From Spirochaetota bacterium (lineage in GTDB: Bacteria; Spirochaetota; Brachyspiria; Brachyspirales; JACRPF01): a DNA stretch of 64,000 nucleotides. Location: contig JACRPF010000007.1 in assembly GCA_016214035.1 (NCBI GenBank), forward strand, positions 209,233-273,232, read 5' to 3'. Position 1 is the first letter of the stretch, and every line of letters begins with the position of its first letter. The position numbers were made by a program, and so were the translations under genes. The notes beneath the pieces were generated by a model. That model did no database searches and was not told where the DNA came from. It saw nothing but the letters and a program-made list of their open reading frames with translations. This document shows, in pieces, positions 27,814-36,842 of the stretch.

Positions 27814-28575
27814 TCAATATTTGAAACTTATATTTAGTGAATATACATCCTCAAGATTATGATTCACATATTTCTTCTTAACACCAATATCATAAGCGAT
27901 TAACACACCGAGCGACTCCCCCAGTTTCTTATTATAATCTTCAGCAAAGACTACAGGCCGTATCATCTGAAATATTTTCGACCCGACCAGCAACACTGCT
28001 CCTGTAATTACAAGCGGCATGGTAAATGATGTTAAAAGACTGTATTGATTATATTCCGCCGATGTATACATCGCATTTGATACAGCACGTATAAAATGGT
28101 CATCGCTGAAATGTATGCCGTTAGAATCATATGATTTATAAATATTAGTCTGATCACCATATGAAGTATATTGAATTCTTGCAATATTATAATAATACGT
28201 CCCCAATATCCAGACAAATACTCCGGATGCGATTCCAACAATACCGGTAACATCACATGTCAAACCAAGAATACCACCGAAGTTATCCTGTTGAACAAAT
28301 GAACCGACACCAAAACCGACAAATGAATTCAGAACAAATGGGATGACGATATCCTTTCTATTACGAATTGCAGCTTGCAGCTTTTGCGATTCTGTCAGCT
28401 CAAGGGACAGCTTTGATATTTGATCGCTGTGGCTAAATAAATCGCCTTTTATTAATTTATCAGCATTTAAAAAGGCACTATTGTTAGAAAAAATAATTTC
28501 ACCTTTCTCTTGGGCTATTATTACACTTGTCAACGCACAAAAGACTGATAAAACTAGTATGATTTGCGATTTCAT
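27814..28575 (-). CDS. P13-family (Borrelia porin-like) membrane protein
   Basis: A 253-residue protein with a signal peptide (about 1-22). The core IPFVLNSFVGFGVGSFVQQD followed by FGGILGL, a hydrophobic stretch, and the later PVVFAEDYNKKLGESLGVLI closely match what I recall of the P13 outer-membrane porin of Borrelia (PFLLNLFLGFGIGSFAQGD; TFANSYNRKLKNSLNV). The family appears confined to spirochaetes, which supports the assignment of this genome. An AAGGTGAAGAA site precedes the ATG. The gene is clearly AT-rich compared with the rest of the window. Channel activity is not shown by sequence. The similarity is from memory of the family, not from a search. Confidence 0.7.
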   Translation of the reverse strand: MKSQIILVLSVFCALTSVIIAQEKGEIIFSNNSAFLNADKLIKGDLFSHSDQISKLSLELTESQKLQAAIRNRKDIVIPFVLNSFVGFGVGSFVQQDNFGGILGLTCDVTGIVGIASGVFVWILGTYYYNIARIQYTSYGDQTNIYKSYDSNGIHFSDDHFIRAVSNAMYTSAEYNQYSLLTSFTMPLVITGAVLLVGSKIFQMIRPVVFAEDYNKKLGESLGVLIAYDIGVKKKYVNHNLEDVYSLNISFKY

Positions 28576-28645
28576 TTCTTCACCTTGCCTTATTATATTG
28601 GACCTTTCAATTGTATTCTTATTTTATGAACCTAATTATACTACA

Positions 28646-28702
28646 AACCAATAAATATAAAAGGCGTTACCGGCTGGACTTAATCCCGCCGTAACGCCTT
28701 AC
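28646..28702 (-). terminator. Rho-independent terminator of the GH50-lacI operon
   Basis: AAGGCGTTAC (28661-28670) pairs perfectly with GTAACGCCTT (28691-28700), with further GGC/GCC pairing after a bulge. On the minus strand the stem is followed by a T-rich run (28660 downward). It lies about 80 bp past the stop of the LacI-type gene and upstream of the P13-like gene. The rest of the 204-bp gap holds no gene. Confidence 0.7.
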
Positions 28703-28779
28703 CGTCTAATTTCGATTCTTGGGCTTTTATCTTCTTACCCTCCTTTTAAGCTGCTACAGTCGTAGAAACGGCTGCTAAA

Positions 28780-29769
28780 TCACTTTGTCGATCCGAGCCG
28801 TTTTACCGATGTGCGCTCGATGATCGTTACCGGCATTTCGATTTTTACAAGCGATTCGTGATTATCCTGTAAAACAACTTCAACGGCCTTTTCCGCCATA
28901 TCCTTCAACGGCGTCGCTATGGTTGTCAGCGAGGGACGCATAAATTCCGATATACCCGGGTTCTCGAATCCTAAAAGCGAAATATCGTCGGGCACACGTT
29001 TTCCGGCTAATTCCTGGATAAGCCAGTTCACCTCAAGCACGTTCATATCTTCGCCCGTCACCCACACCGCGGTGCATCCGTCATCGATAAGCTGCTTTAC
29101 GGAAAGATGAAGCGGCATGGTATCCGGAAACGTTCTGCACCGGCGCGCCGCATCAATGCCCCGTTTCTCCATCGCCTTCTTCAGCCCGTTCACACGTCCG
29201 GTTCCCGTATAATCGGTTTCATGGATGACGGCGATCTTTGTATGCCCTTTTTCAAGCAGATACTCACCCGCCATACGGCCCGTGGCGACGGCGTCCGGAT
29301 AGATGACATGAAATGAATCGGCATAATTATCGCTGAACCAGACGATAGGTATTTTTTTTATCTTCTGCAGACGGCCTATCGTCGCGGACTCCCATGCTAT
29401 CCCGACAATACCGTCAAACCAGCTGTCGGTGATATCATCGATGCGATCCTCGGTGATTATGGTTATGCCGGCGTTGACGCGCGACAAGGCATAGCATATA
29501 TACTGCGTAAGCGTATTGACATAGCCGCCCATGACGGTCTTCCACGGCGGTTCGGTGATGAGCGCTATCTGTTTCCGGCGCACGCCGATGCGCGGCCGGA
29601 ACCCCAACGCCCGTGCCGCAGCGATGACACGCATGCGCGTTTCGGCTGGTATCAGTTTACTGTTATTGAAAACCCTGCTCACCGTTCCCGCCGATACGTC
29701 GGCGCGGGATGCCACCTGCGAGAGCATATTCCCTGACGCGGTGTTCCCGCGTTTCTTTGCGCGGGCCAT
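28780..29769 (-). CDS. LacI-family transcriptional regulator
   Basis: A 329-residue regulator. The LacI helix-turn-helix is near the N-terminus (MLSQVASRADVSAGTVSRVFNNS) with the hinge helix ETRMRVIAAARALGF. The sugar-binding domain follows (VTGEDMNVLEVNWLIQEL, VPDDISLLGFENPGISEFMRPSLTTI). The ATG at 29769 lies one base after the TAA of the upstream GH50-like gene, so both are made from one transcript. It probably represses its own operon through the palindrome at 31880-31898. Confidence 0.9.
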   Translation of the reverse strand: MARAKKRGNTASGNMLSQVASRADVSAGTVSRVFNNSKLIPAETRMRVIAAARALGFRPRIGVRRKQIALITEPPWKTVMGGYVNTLTQYICYALSRVNAGITIITEDRIDDITDSWFDGIVGIAWESATIGRLQKIKKIPIVWFSDNYADSFHVIYPDAVATGRMAGEYLLEKGHTKIAVIHETDYTGTGRVNGLKKAMEKRGIDAARRCRTFPDTMPLHLSVKQLIDDGCTAVWVTGEDMNVLEVNWLIQELAGKRVPDDISLLGFENPGISEFMRPSLTTIATPLKDMAEKAVEVVLQDNHESLVKIEMPVTIIERTSVKRLGSTK

Positions 29770-29770
29770 A

Positions 29771-31822
29771 TTACCACCCGATCCGGTTTGACGTATTCGC
29801 GCGGGCGGCGTACATCCTGTCACCAATCTCACGTGCGGTCTTCGTCATCCCGGTATACGGCGTGTCAGCCACATCAACAAAACCGAGCTGATATCCTTCG
29901 CCGTCCCATCGTCCGGTGAGCGGCTGATCGCGGAACTGAAACCAGTGCACGCCTACGATATTCGGATGAGCGATCGCCCCCTGCGCATAGCGGAGATACG
30001 CGAGCGCCCGTTCGTCTTGAGTAATGCCGGCGGGACAGAGACTTGCGGAAAACATGCCTCTGTCATATGTACCGAAATGGAATTCACCGATGAGCACCGG
30101 CATATCGGGAAAATCCGGGGCCGTAAGATTTGCGGCGCTGTGCGAATATAAGTTGACCGTGAGTACGTCGCAGTATTTTGCGCTCGCATCATACAGCACC
30201 TTGCGGACCGCGTCCGTGCCGATGAACCGTGTCCCGAGATACAATCGATGCGGCGCCACGCTCTTTATCGCATCACGGCAGAGCCTGAAATACTGATCCA
30301 CCGCGCCGGCATGGAAGGCCTTCCCGTCATCCTTGAACGCGTCGCTTTTCGGCATATCGGTTGCATTCAACAGCGCATCCCAATCGGCATATCCGGTTTT
30401 CCACGACGCATTGAGACTGTCGATGGAACCGTATTTCTGCCGGCAGTCACTGACAAACTGCTGTTTGGCAGCCTGACGTGCAGGCGCTTTCATGACATCT
30501 TCGATAAATACGAGCCGTCCGCGATTACCGAAATCAAGCTCATTGTCGATAAAATAGCCTATGCACATCCTGTCCGTAAGCGATGTCTGTGTCTGCGGAT
30601 GTTTTTCAGCCCGGTCGCTTACAAGCGTTTTCATGGCGGCGATATATGCGGGATCGAAAACATCGTAGAATTTCAATTTGCTTCCGGCTATCCTCGGGAG
30701 CTTCGCGTTGTAATCGCTGATCTGAAGCGTATAGGGAATACGGCCGGTCGACATCAGATTCGTGGAGCCCCAGTTGCCGATAGAGTTTACTCCCCACGCC
30801 TCGAGACGCCGTGAAAGTGTATCGAAGAATTCAGGCTCATATCCTTCCTTGCCGTATTTTTTCTGCAGATTGAAGTGTGTGAACGGCAGTTCCCCTGATG
30901 CGGGAAGCGTGAAATTGAACCACGTTTCATGGCCTGTGGATTTTGTCGCATCGGTGTGCGCATAGAGAACGTCGATACCGTGTGAAAAGAAAAGCCTTCC
31001 TGACGGGTCCACGAAATACCATTTTCCCTGATATTTTTCTGTCCGGAAAAAACCGGTAGCCTGTAATTGCGGTCCGTTTTTCCACCCGCCGTATTCATTC
31101 CATTCAGCACAACGTTTTACGGCGGCTAACTGCTTAAGCTCAGCGGCATGTCTCGCCTGCAGCTCGCTGTCTGAGCGTATCTTCTCAGGCCAATCAGCAT
31201 GCATGAACTGACCATACTGATCGACAAACGGAAGATAGTTCTCTTTTGATACGCCCTTCTCATCGCCAACCGGTTCTTCCGCGCGAAGATTCGACAATCT
31301 GCAATCCACGAGCCCCCTGGTCTTCGGCTCAAACGGCCATTGCATATAGATCTCTATCCACAGTATCGTATCGGTATCGAGTACGCGACGTCCCGGAACT
31401 CCCTGCGGTGCTCCATACAGTGTGCGATGCGGTATCGAAAGGCGCATCGCGCGTTTTTCTCCGGGGTTGAGCCCGATACCGGTATTAACAGTACGGAAAT
31501 TCTTCTGTTCCTTACTGCCGCTTGCGATATGCATCGTCAGGCGTAGCTGTTTATCCGGCGATAGATTTTCAACATCGACTGAAAGCACCTTGAACTTTGA
31601 AAGATCCCATGAAGGCTGCCCCGCGGGCGGTTTGATTCGAACGCCTGAATCCCATCCCGGGTCATCGATTTTGAGCATGATATCATTTGCCTGCAATGAT
31701 ATCTCTGCAGAACCTTTGCGTTCCAACTGCTCCTGTGTGACCGGTAATTGATCTGCCATAAGACGCATAATGCTGAAAACGCATGAGACAACAAACAGAG
31801 CCGAATTGCGATACATAGTCAT
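29771..31822 (-). CDS. GH50-like beta-agarase family enzyme, exported
   Basis: A 683-residue protein with a signal peptide (about 1-23). An N-terminal beta-sandwich (about 25-190; CBM-like) is followed by a clan GH-A barrel. The sequences IGYFIDNELDFG (acid/base Glu near 427) and LIGEFHFGTYDRGMF (nucleophile Glu near 579), with VHWFQFRDQPLTGRWDGEGYQLG at the end, are the signature of GH50 beta-agarases. Related GH50-like enzymes may act on other galactans, so agar itself is not certain. The ribosome site is AAGGAGC. A strong promoter with an operator-like palindrome precedes it, and a LacI-type gene follows one base after its stop. Confidence 0.85.
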   Translation of the reverse strand: MTMYRNSALFVVSCVFSIMRLMADQLPVTQEQLERKGSAEISLQANDIMLKIDDPGWDSGVRIKPPAGQPSWDLSKFKVLSVDVENLSPDKQLRLTMHIASGSKEQKNFRTVNTGIGLNPGEKRAMRLSIPHRTLYGAPQGVPGRRVLDTDTILWIEIYMQWPFEPKTRGLVDCRLSNLRAEEPVGDEKGVSKENYLPFVDQYGQFMHADWPEKIRSDSELQARHAAELKQLAAVKRCAEWNEYGGWKNGPQLQATGFFRTEKYQGKWYFVDPSGRLFFSHGIDVLYAHTDATKSTGHETWFNFTLPASGELPFTHFNLQKKYGKEGYEPEFFDTLSRRLEAWGVNSIGNWGSTNLMSTGRIPYTLQISDYNAKLPRIAGSKLKFYDVFDPAYIAAMKTLVSDRAEKHPQTQTSLTDRMCIGYFIDNELDFGNRGRLVFIEDVMKAPARQAAKQQFVSDCRQKYGSIDSLNASWKTGYADWDALLNATDMPKSDAFKDDGKAFHAGAVDQYFRLCRDAIKSVAPHRLYLGTRFIGTDAVRKVLYDASAKYCDVLTVNLYSHSAANLTAPDFPDMPVLIGEFHFGTYDRGMFSASLCPAGITQDERALAYLRYAQGAIAHPNIVGVHWFQFRDQPLTGRWDGEGYQLGFVDVADTPYTGMTKTAREIGDRMYAARANTSNRIGW

Positions 31823-31845
31823 ACTGGCGCTCCTTATAGGATTTC

Positions 31846-31898
31846 AGTATAAGCGATTGTTATGCAACTGTCAACTGTTATATGCAACATTTGCATAT
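31846..31898 (-). promoter_or_regulatory. Near-consensus promoter with overlapping operator for the GH50-lacI operon
   Basis: On the minus strand a perfect TTGACA (31874-31869) and TATACT (31851-31846) are 17 bases apart. Just upstream of the -35 box lies a perfect 8-bp palindrome, ATATGCAA-CAT-TTGCATAT (31880-31898). A further half-site TATGCAAC lies in the spacer at 31861-31868, 20 bp from the same sequence at 31881-31888, that is, about two helical turns. This layout suits repression by a LacI-type protein, most simply the one encoded in the operon. Confidence 0.7.
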
Positions 31899-31982
31899 AC
31901 AATTCATCCGCCGGCGCGGATGCCGTATCGCCTGCATTTCAAATGTGATACGGCGTCTCTTACGGCCGTGAAACGTGTGCCG

Positions 31983-32963
31983 TTATTTTTTACCGCGAAG
32001 TGACCGCGGCGTACACCGCATGATTGACTGGAAAATCCTGTTAAAATGTGAAATATCGCTGCACCCCACGTCAGCGGCGATGCGCCGTATCGGCAGTGTC
32101 GTCTGCTGCAGCAGTACTCGGGCGCGGTTTACCCGCACCTCGTTCACATACTGCGGCAGGGTTTTCCCCATAATACGGTTGAACAATGTCGAGAAATAGG
32201 TTCTGCTCAATGAGAACTCGTCGGCAACGCCGGCAAGCGTTATCTTTTCACGGTAATGTTTATGTATATAATCAAGCACATTGCTGATATATACCGCCTG
32301 TTCCCCGTCGCCGAACTCATCCTTGTGATGTGTACGCAGTATCGACAGCATGCACTTGAAGAGCGCATGCATCGTCTCGCGGTTCCCGGCCGCGTCCTCG
32401 AAAAAGAGTTCGACGAGATGGAACGCATAGAACGCAGCTTTCATAAACACCCGTTCATCGGGGCGCACGCGTACGAAACGTTCACCCTGCTCGAAACGCT
32501 GGAACGGTACCAGCAAAGCGAAATAGCTGATCAGATCATATTTTTTCAGAACCCCGTCGCTGTAGCCGATCACCGACGGGAGAAAACATATCGTCACGAC
32601 GGAAAAATCGTCCGTCTCCGGTTTGAAATGATGCTTGAACGCGTTATTGATGAACACGATGTCGCCGCGGGATATCGGCGTGCTGCCGGTGTCAGTCTCA
32701 TGTCCTCCGCGTCCGCTCACGACCACGACAATCTCAAGAAAACGATGCGAATGCGGTATCTCTTCCTTCGTAACGCCGGGATTATACCAGACCTGATACA
32801 TGCCTATGGATTCGGTGTTTTTTTTGAATACCAGCATACCATCGGCGGTGCGCTCCATGTATTCGCTGAAGAAACGCATGGTGGCGGCATTCCCGGGAAT
32901 GGAAAAAAGACCGAAAAGCGGATCGAGCGTCATCCCTTTATTTGTTGTAGATACGGATCTCAT
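31983..32963 (-). CDS. AraC-family regulator with cupin sensor domain
   Basis: A 326-residue regulator. The N-terminal cupin-like region (about 60-130; HSHRFLEIVVVVSGRGGHE, GDIVFINNAFKHHF) would bind a small ligand. The C-terminal AraC domain is at about 225-322 (ITLAGVADEFSLSRTYFSTLFN, IRRIAADVGCSDISHFNRIFQ). The start at 32963 has GGAAGA upstream and overlaps the end of the nitroreductase gene by 26 bases. It ends 161 bp upstream of the GH50-like gene on the same strand, so that operon is a possible target as well. Confidence 0.88.
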   Translation of the reverse strand: MRSVSTTNKGMTLDPLFGLFSIPGNAATMRFFSEYMERTADGMLVFKKNTESIGMYQVWYNPGVTKEEIPHSHRFLEIVVVVSGRGGHETDTGSTPISRGDIVFINNAFKHHFKPETDDFSVVTICFLPSVIGYSDGVLKKYDLISYFALLVPFQRFEQGERFVRVRPDERVFMKAAFYAFHLVELFFEDAAGNRETMHALFKCMLSILRTHHKDEFGDGEQAVYISNVLDYIHKHYREKITLAGVADEFSLSRTYFSTLFNRIMGKTLPQYVNEVRVNRARVLLQQTTLPIRRIAADVGCSDISHFNRIFQSIMRCTPRSLRGKK

Positions 32964-33480
32964 CGAGTGTCTTCCGTTTTTTTTCGCGGGTACCTGCTGT
33001 CGCCGGCAGTCCGAGCGTTATCACCAGATCAACCGATGCGCTCCGGGGAAGCTGTAAAGTCTTTTTCAATGCGGTATCATTGAACCAGCCGAGCATGCAG
33101 GTGCCGAGGCCGCGTTCGCGGGCGGCAAGACAGATATGCTCCGCCGCAATACCGATATCGATGAGGCTGTACTGCACGTTCTTCAACGCACCGCCCACAC
33201 GGGCGATATATTTCGAACGCTCGGTTATCATGACGATGAGTACGGGTGCGGAAATTACAAACCGCCCGGTGACCGCGTGAACGCCTGAGAACGCGGCCTG
33301 TGCAACACGCGTTTTAAACTCAGGATCGTCAATGACGATAAAACGCCATGGCTGCGAATTGCACGCCGACGGTGCGATGCGCGCCGCCTCCAGACAATGA
33401 TCAATATCCTTCCGCGATACCGTATCGGGGCGATACTCGCGGACGCTTTCGCGCTTTTGCGCGAGTTCAAGAAACGTCAT
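32938..33480 (-). CDS. Nitroreductase-family flavoprotein
   Basis: A 180-residue FMN-dependent oxidoreductase. It has the N-terminal RESVREYRPDTVS motif, the SACNSQPWRFIVI loop and the C-terminal GIAAEHICLAARERGLGTCMLGWF and LVITLGLPA segments of the family. The substrate is unknown. The ATG overlaps the stop of gpsA by four bases (ATGA), so it is part of the der-gpsA run. This is metabolically unrelated to its neighbours, a common situation for small nitroreductases. Confidence 0.88.
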   Translation of the reverse strand: MTFLELAQKRESVREYRPDTVSRKDIDHCLEAARIAPSACNSQPWRFIVIDDPEFKTRVAQAAFSGVHAVTGRFVISAPVLIVMITERSKYIARVGGALKNVQYSLIDIGIAAEHICLAARERGLGTCMLGWFNDTALKKTLQLPRSASVDLVITLGLPATAGTREKKRKTLDEIRIYNK

Positions 33481-34478
33481 TCTTCCTTCGCATCGCGGCT
33501 CATGAGCGCCATCACTTCGTCGCGCGCATTCGCCTTTTCAAACAGCACACGGTACACGCTTTCGGTGATGGGCATGACCACCTTGTGCTTCTTCGCATAT
33601 TCATGAATTGCCTTCGCCGCGTATACGCCCTCGGCAACCTGTTTCATGCTTTTCTTGATATCTTCGTAATCCTTGCCCTGAGCGATAAGCTCACCCACAT
33701 GATGATTGCGGCTGTGGACGCTTGCGCATGTGACGATGAGATCGCCCACGCCGGAAAGCCCGAAAAATGTCTTGGGATTCGCGCCGTGCGAACGGCCGAA
33801 CCGCACTATTTCAGCAAGACCGCGTGTTATGAGCGCGGCCCGGGGATTGTCGCCGAGCTTAAGCCCGTCGCACACGCCCGCGGCGATGGCGATGATGTTC
33901 TTGAGCGACCCGCCGAACTCAACACCCTTCTGATCGTTTGATGTATATACACGGAAATGCGGCGGCGTCATGAGAATGTCACGCACGCGGCGCGCGAGTT
34001 TCAAATCACTTCCCGCGATGACAACCGCGGTGGGAACGAGACGCCCCACTTCCTCGGCATGCGAAGGACCGGACAATGTCAGCACTTTGATGCCGCGCGG
34101 AAGCACATCGCGCGCGACCTCGCTCATCGTCCGTGTGGTCCCCACTTCGAGGCCCTTTGTCGCGGAAACGATGATGGTCCGTTTATCAATGAAGGGCGCA
34201 ATACCTTCCGCCGCCGCACGATAGGCGAATGACGGCGTTACCATGATGATGATATCCTTGTCTTTCGCCGCTTCCTCATACGAACCCGTAAACTGAATTG
34301 CCTTGTCGTATTTTATTCCTGGCAGAAACGTCTTCGATTCGCGGTGTTTCGTCAGCGCTTCAAGCTCAGGCTGTTCATAGACCCAGACGGTCACCTCATT
34401 ATTGATCGACGCGATGTTGGCGAGCGCAAGTCCCCAGCCGCCCGCGCCGATGATACCTACTTTATTACGCTTTTCCAA
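33477..34478 (-). CDS. gpsA: NAD(P)-dependent glycerol-3-phosphate dehydrogenase
   Basis: A 333-residue enzyme that makes sn-glycerol 3-phosphate from dihydroxyacetone phosphate for phospholipid synthesis. The Rossmann motif is GIIGAGGWGLALA; SGPSHAEEV and GGSLKNIIAIAAG (catalytic Lys) follow, and FGLSGVGDLIVTC is also typical. I place the start at the TTG at 34478, because GAGGAG lies 6 bases before it; a TTG nine codons upstream is less well placed. It follows der, whose stop is at 34506. Confidence 0.95.
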   Translation of the reverse strand: MEKRNKVGIIGAGGWGLALANIASINNEVTVWVYEQPELEALTKHRESKTFLPGIKYDKAIQFTGSYEEAAKDKDIIIMVTPSFAYRAAAEGIAPFIDKRTIIVSATKGLEVGTTRTMSEVARDVLPRGIKVLTLSGPSHAEEVGRLVPTAVVIAGSDLKLARRVRDILMTPPHFRVYTSNDQKGVEFGGSLKNIIAIAAGVCDGLKLGDNPRAALITRGLAEIVRFGRSHGANPKTFFGLSGVGDLIVTCASVHSRNHHVGELIAQGKDYEDIKKSMKQVAEGVYAAKAIHEYAKKHKVVMPITESVYRVLFEKANARDEVMALMSRDAKEE

Positions 34479-34505
34479 AACACTCTCCTCGCCCGCCGAT
34501 GACAA

Positions 34506-35831
34506 TCATTCACCGGCGGATTCTCGTTCACGTTTTTTATAGAACATCACCACCGGCGTCCCCTGAAAATCGAACATCTGACGCAGTTCGCGTTCAAGGT
34601 AACGGCGGTATGATTCTTTAATCTTATCAGGATGATTGCAAAAAAGCAAAAACGTCGGCGGATTGACGCTCTTCTGCGTGGCGAAAAAAACCTTGAACGT
34701 GGTCTTCCCGGCGCTCACCGTGTAATTCTTGGTGGCGTTATGCAGAAGCTCAGTAAGCGCATGCGTCGGAATCTCGGTGTGCCGCACCTTAGCGATGCGG
34801 ACCGCAAGCCCGAGTGTCTTTTCCGTATCCTTCTTTTTCAGTCCGCTCATATTGGTGATTATCGCATACGACGCCACCGAAAGCTCGTGCCTGAGATTTG
34901 CCGAATAATTTTCCCACGTGACGCCTTTCGGGCGTGCATCCCATTTATTGACGGCAACAACTATCCCTTTATTGCGTTCAACAATGAGCGACGCAATTTT
35001 TTTGTCCTGATCGGTGAAGCCCTGCGTAATGTCTACGAGAAGTATGACGACGTCACTCGCCTCAATGGTCTTTATCGCGCGGTTAACACTGTAATATTCC
35101 ACGTCGATGGAAACACGTTTTTTCTTGCGGATGCCGGCGGTGTCGATAAGACGCACCACGGTATCTTTATAGGTGATGAGCGCGTCAATGGGGTCGCGCG
35201 TTGTGCCGGCTATTTCGCTCACCAGCGTGCGGTCTTCGCCGAGCAGTGTGTTGAGCATCGTCGATTTACCCGCGTTGGGTTTCCCGACTATGGCGATACG
35301 CATCTCTTCCGAGCGCGGACGCAGATCGTCGTTTTTGCCGCTCGCCTTCACACGTGCGTTCACCATATCCATAAGCTCATTGAGCGCGATATTATGCTCG
35401 GCGCTCACGGCGATTTTTTCGGTAAACCCGAGCCGGTCGAATTCAAACACGCTGTTCTGGCGCGAATCATGATCGACCTTATTGATGACCAGTATGACCG
35501 GTTTCCCGAGCTTGCGAAGGCCGCGGGCATAGTGCTCATCGTCCGGATGCAGCACCGTGACATCGACGACGAACAGAATAAGGTCGGCGTTCTTCGCCGC
35601 TTCCATCGCGCGCTTCTGAACCTGATCGTTGAGCACATCCGTGGAATGCGCCATGAGACCGCCGGTATCGTAGACGAGCACCGGAATGCCTTCGAGCATC
35701 ACGAGCTCTTCGTTCACATCGCGCGTAACACCGGGCGTGGGCTCGACGATGGATTTCCGCCGTCCGATGAGCTTATTGAACATCGTAGATTTGCCCGTAT
35801 TGGGCCTGCCGACTATTGCTATGCGAAACAT
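34506..35831 (-). CDS. der: GTPase Der (EngA), ribosome assembly factor
   Basis: A 441-residue double GTPase required for maturation of the 50S ribosomal subunit. Both G domains are intact: GRPNTGKST and DTGGLM in the first, GKPNAGKST, DTAGIRKK and NKWD in the second. The KH-like C-terminal domain ends the protein. I place the start at the ATG at 35831 (MFRIAIVGRPN) with AAGGA upstream. The genes after it are gpsA and the nitroreductase; der next to gpsA is a common bacterial order. Confidence 0.95.
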   Translation of the reverse strand: MFRIAIVGRPNTGKSTMFNKLIGRRKSIVEPTPGVTRDVNEELVMLEGIPVLVYDTGGLMAHSTDVLNDQVQKRAMEAAKNADLILFVVDVTVLHPDDEHYARGLRKLGKPVILVINKVDHDSRQNSVFEFDRLGFTEKIAVSAEHNIALNELMDMVNARVKASGKNDDLRPRSEEMRIAIVGKPNAGKSTMLNTLLGEDRTLVSEIAGTTRDPIDALITYKDTVVRLIDTAGIRKKKRVSIDVEYYSVNRAIKTIEASDVVILLVDITQGFTDQDKKIASLIVERNKGIVVAVNKWDARPKGVTWENYSANLRHELSVASYAIITNMSGLKKKDTEKTLGLAVRIAKVRHTEIPTHALTELLHNATKNYTVSAGKTTFKVFFATQKSVNPPTFLLFCNHPDKIKESYRRYLERELRQMFDFQGTPVVMFYKKRERESAGE

Positions 35832-35918
35832 GTATTCCTTCTTGATGCCGGACCGCTTGTGACCCGGCAAGTTGGACAGTATACCATAGATAGCGTCATC
35901 ATGCAAGGAAAAAACCGC

Positions 35919-36728
35919 TCATTTATTCCGATATGCGCGGGGATTGACGCCGAACCGCTTCTTGAAAAGCTTTGAAAAATGATAAATATCGTCATACCCC
36001 ACAGCCGACGCAACTTCGCCGATCTTCATATTTCTGTTCGCAAGCAGCGTCGACGCCTCAAGCATGCGAAGTTCGATGATATGCTCTACCGGAGCAAGCC
36101 CCACATGACGCTTATACACGGTGCCGAAATGCGCCGGCGTTAGATTAGCCATCGCCGAAAGATCGGCTATCGCCATAGTCTGCGTGTAATGCGATTCAAT
36201 ATGCTCCCGTACACGCTGAACGTTTTCCGGGATGAAGCCGCTCTCCGCGGAACCGCGTAATTCCCTTGAAAGCTCGCGTACCATGTTATGAAACAGGTTC
36301 TCCGTAATTACCGTATCCTCGGTGCGATACGCAGTAATTTCCTGGTACAATGCCGCGATATACCGTTCAAATACTGCGGGGTGTAGAAGCGGCAGCATAC
36401 TGTTCAGAGCCACCGCACTTTCACTGAGATAATGTCCTATTACACTGCCGTCGCAATGCATCCACGAATGGAGCCAGCGCGCCGTTGGATTACCGTAATA
36501 ATGCCGTTCACCCGGCGGCCAGATGATGAGAAATCCTTTCGTATCGTGCTTTATTTCTCCGCCCGCCTGTACGGTCACCGGATCATAAAAATACATGAAA
36601 AGATAATCATCTTTGCCTTTCGGCCTGTCGATGAGCGCCGGCGGCATCCGCTCGTTGAGTCCGAGCGCACGTATATAACAGCGTTCGTTTCCCGACGGAT
36701 AGTGCCTGAAATACTTAATTACACGCAT
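35919..36728 (-). CDS. AraC-family regulator divergent from the GH172 genes
   Basis: A 269-residue regulator. The N-terminal half is an AraC-type ligand-binding domain (IIWPPGERHYYGNP) and the C-terminal half has the double helix-turn-helix (about 168-268; MAIADLSAMANLTPAHFGTVYK, IGEVASAVGYDDIYHFSKLFKKRFG). The ATG at 36728 has no good ribosome site. It is transcribed away from the three GH172 genes across a 114-bp AT-rich region and is the most likely activator of them. Confidence 0.9.
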   Translation of the reverse strand: MRVIKYFRHYPSGNERCYIRALGLNERMPPALIDRPKGKDDYLFMYFYDPVTVQAGGEIKHDTKGFLIIWPPGERHYYGNPTARWLHSWMHCDGSVIGHYLSESAVALNSMLPLLHPAVFERYIAALYQEITAYRTEDTVITENLFHNMVRELSRELRGSAESGFIPENVQRVREHIESHYTQTMAIADLSAMANLTPAHFGTVYKRHVGLAPVEHIIELRMLEASTLLANRNMKIGEVASAVGYDDIYHFSKLFKKRFGVNPRAYRNK

Positions 36729-36842
36729 TTTTATACACCGAATAATACTACAAATATTTATATATATTATACATTTTTTATCGATATTTCAATGCGTATT
36801 ATATCCACGAATCATAGAATATAACAAATTCAGGAGTTTGCA
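36729..36842. promoter_or_regulatory. AT-rich divergent promoter region (AraC / GH172)
   Basis: 114 bp, strongly AT-rich at 36752-36790. On the plus strand TATTAT (36797-36802) and TATAAC (36820-36825) are possible -10 boxes without clear -35 partners, in keeping with activator dependence. The GH172 start is preceded by AGGAG (36832-36836). No long inverted repeat was found. Confidence 0.45.

Noticed and set aside
28700..28780. Possible tRNA or small RNA between the terminator and the LacI-type gene
   Set aside because: Short GC-rich blocks are present, but they do not fold into a cloverleaf or any stable hairpin beyond the terminator stem.
34632..35975. Plus-strand frame of about 447 codons opposite der
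   Set aside because: It is an antisense shadow of the der GTPase, with His/Arg/Phe-rich composition and no recognisable domain.
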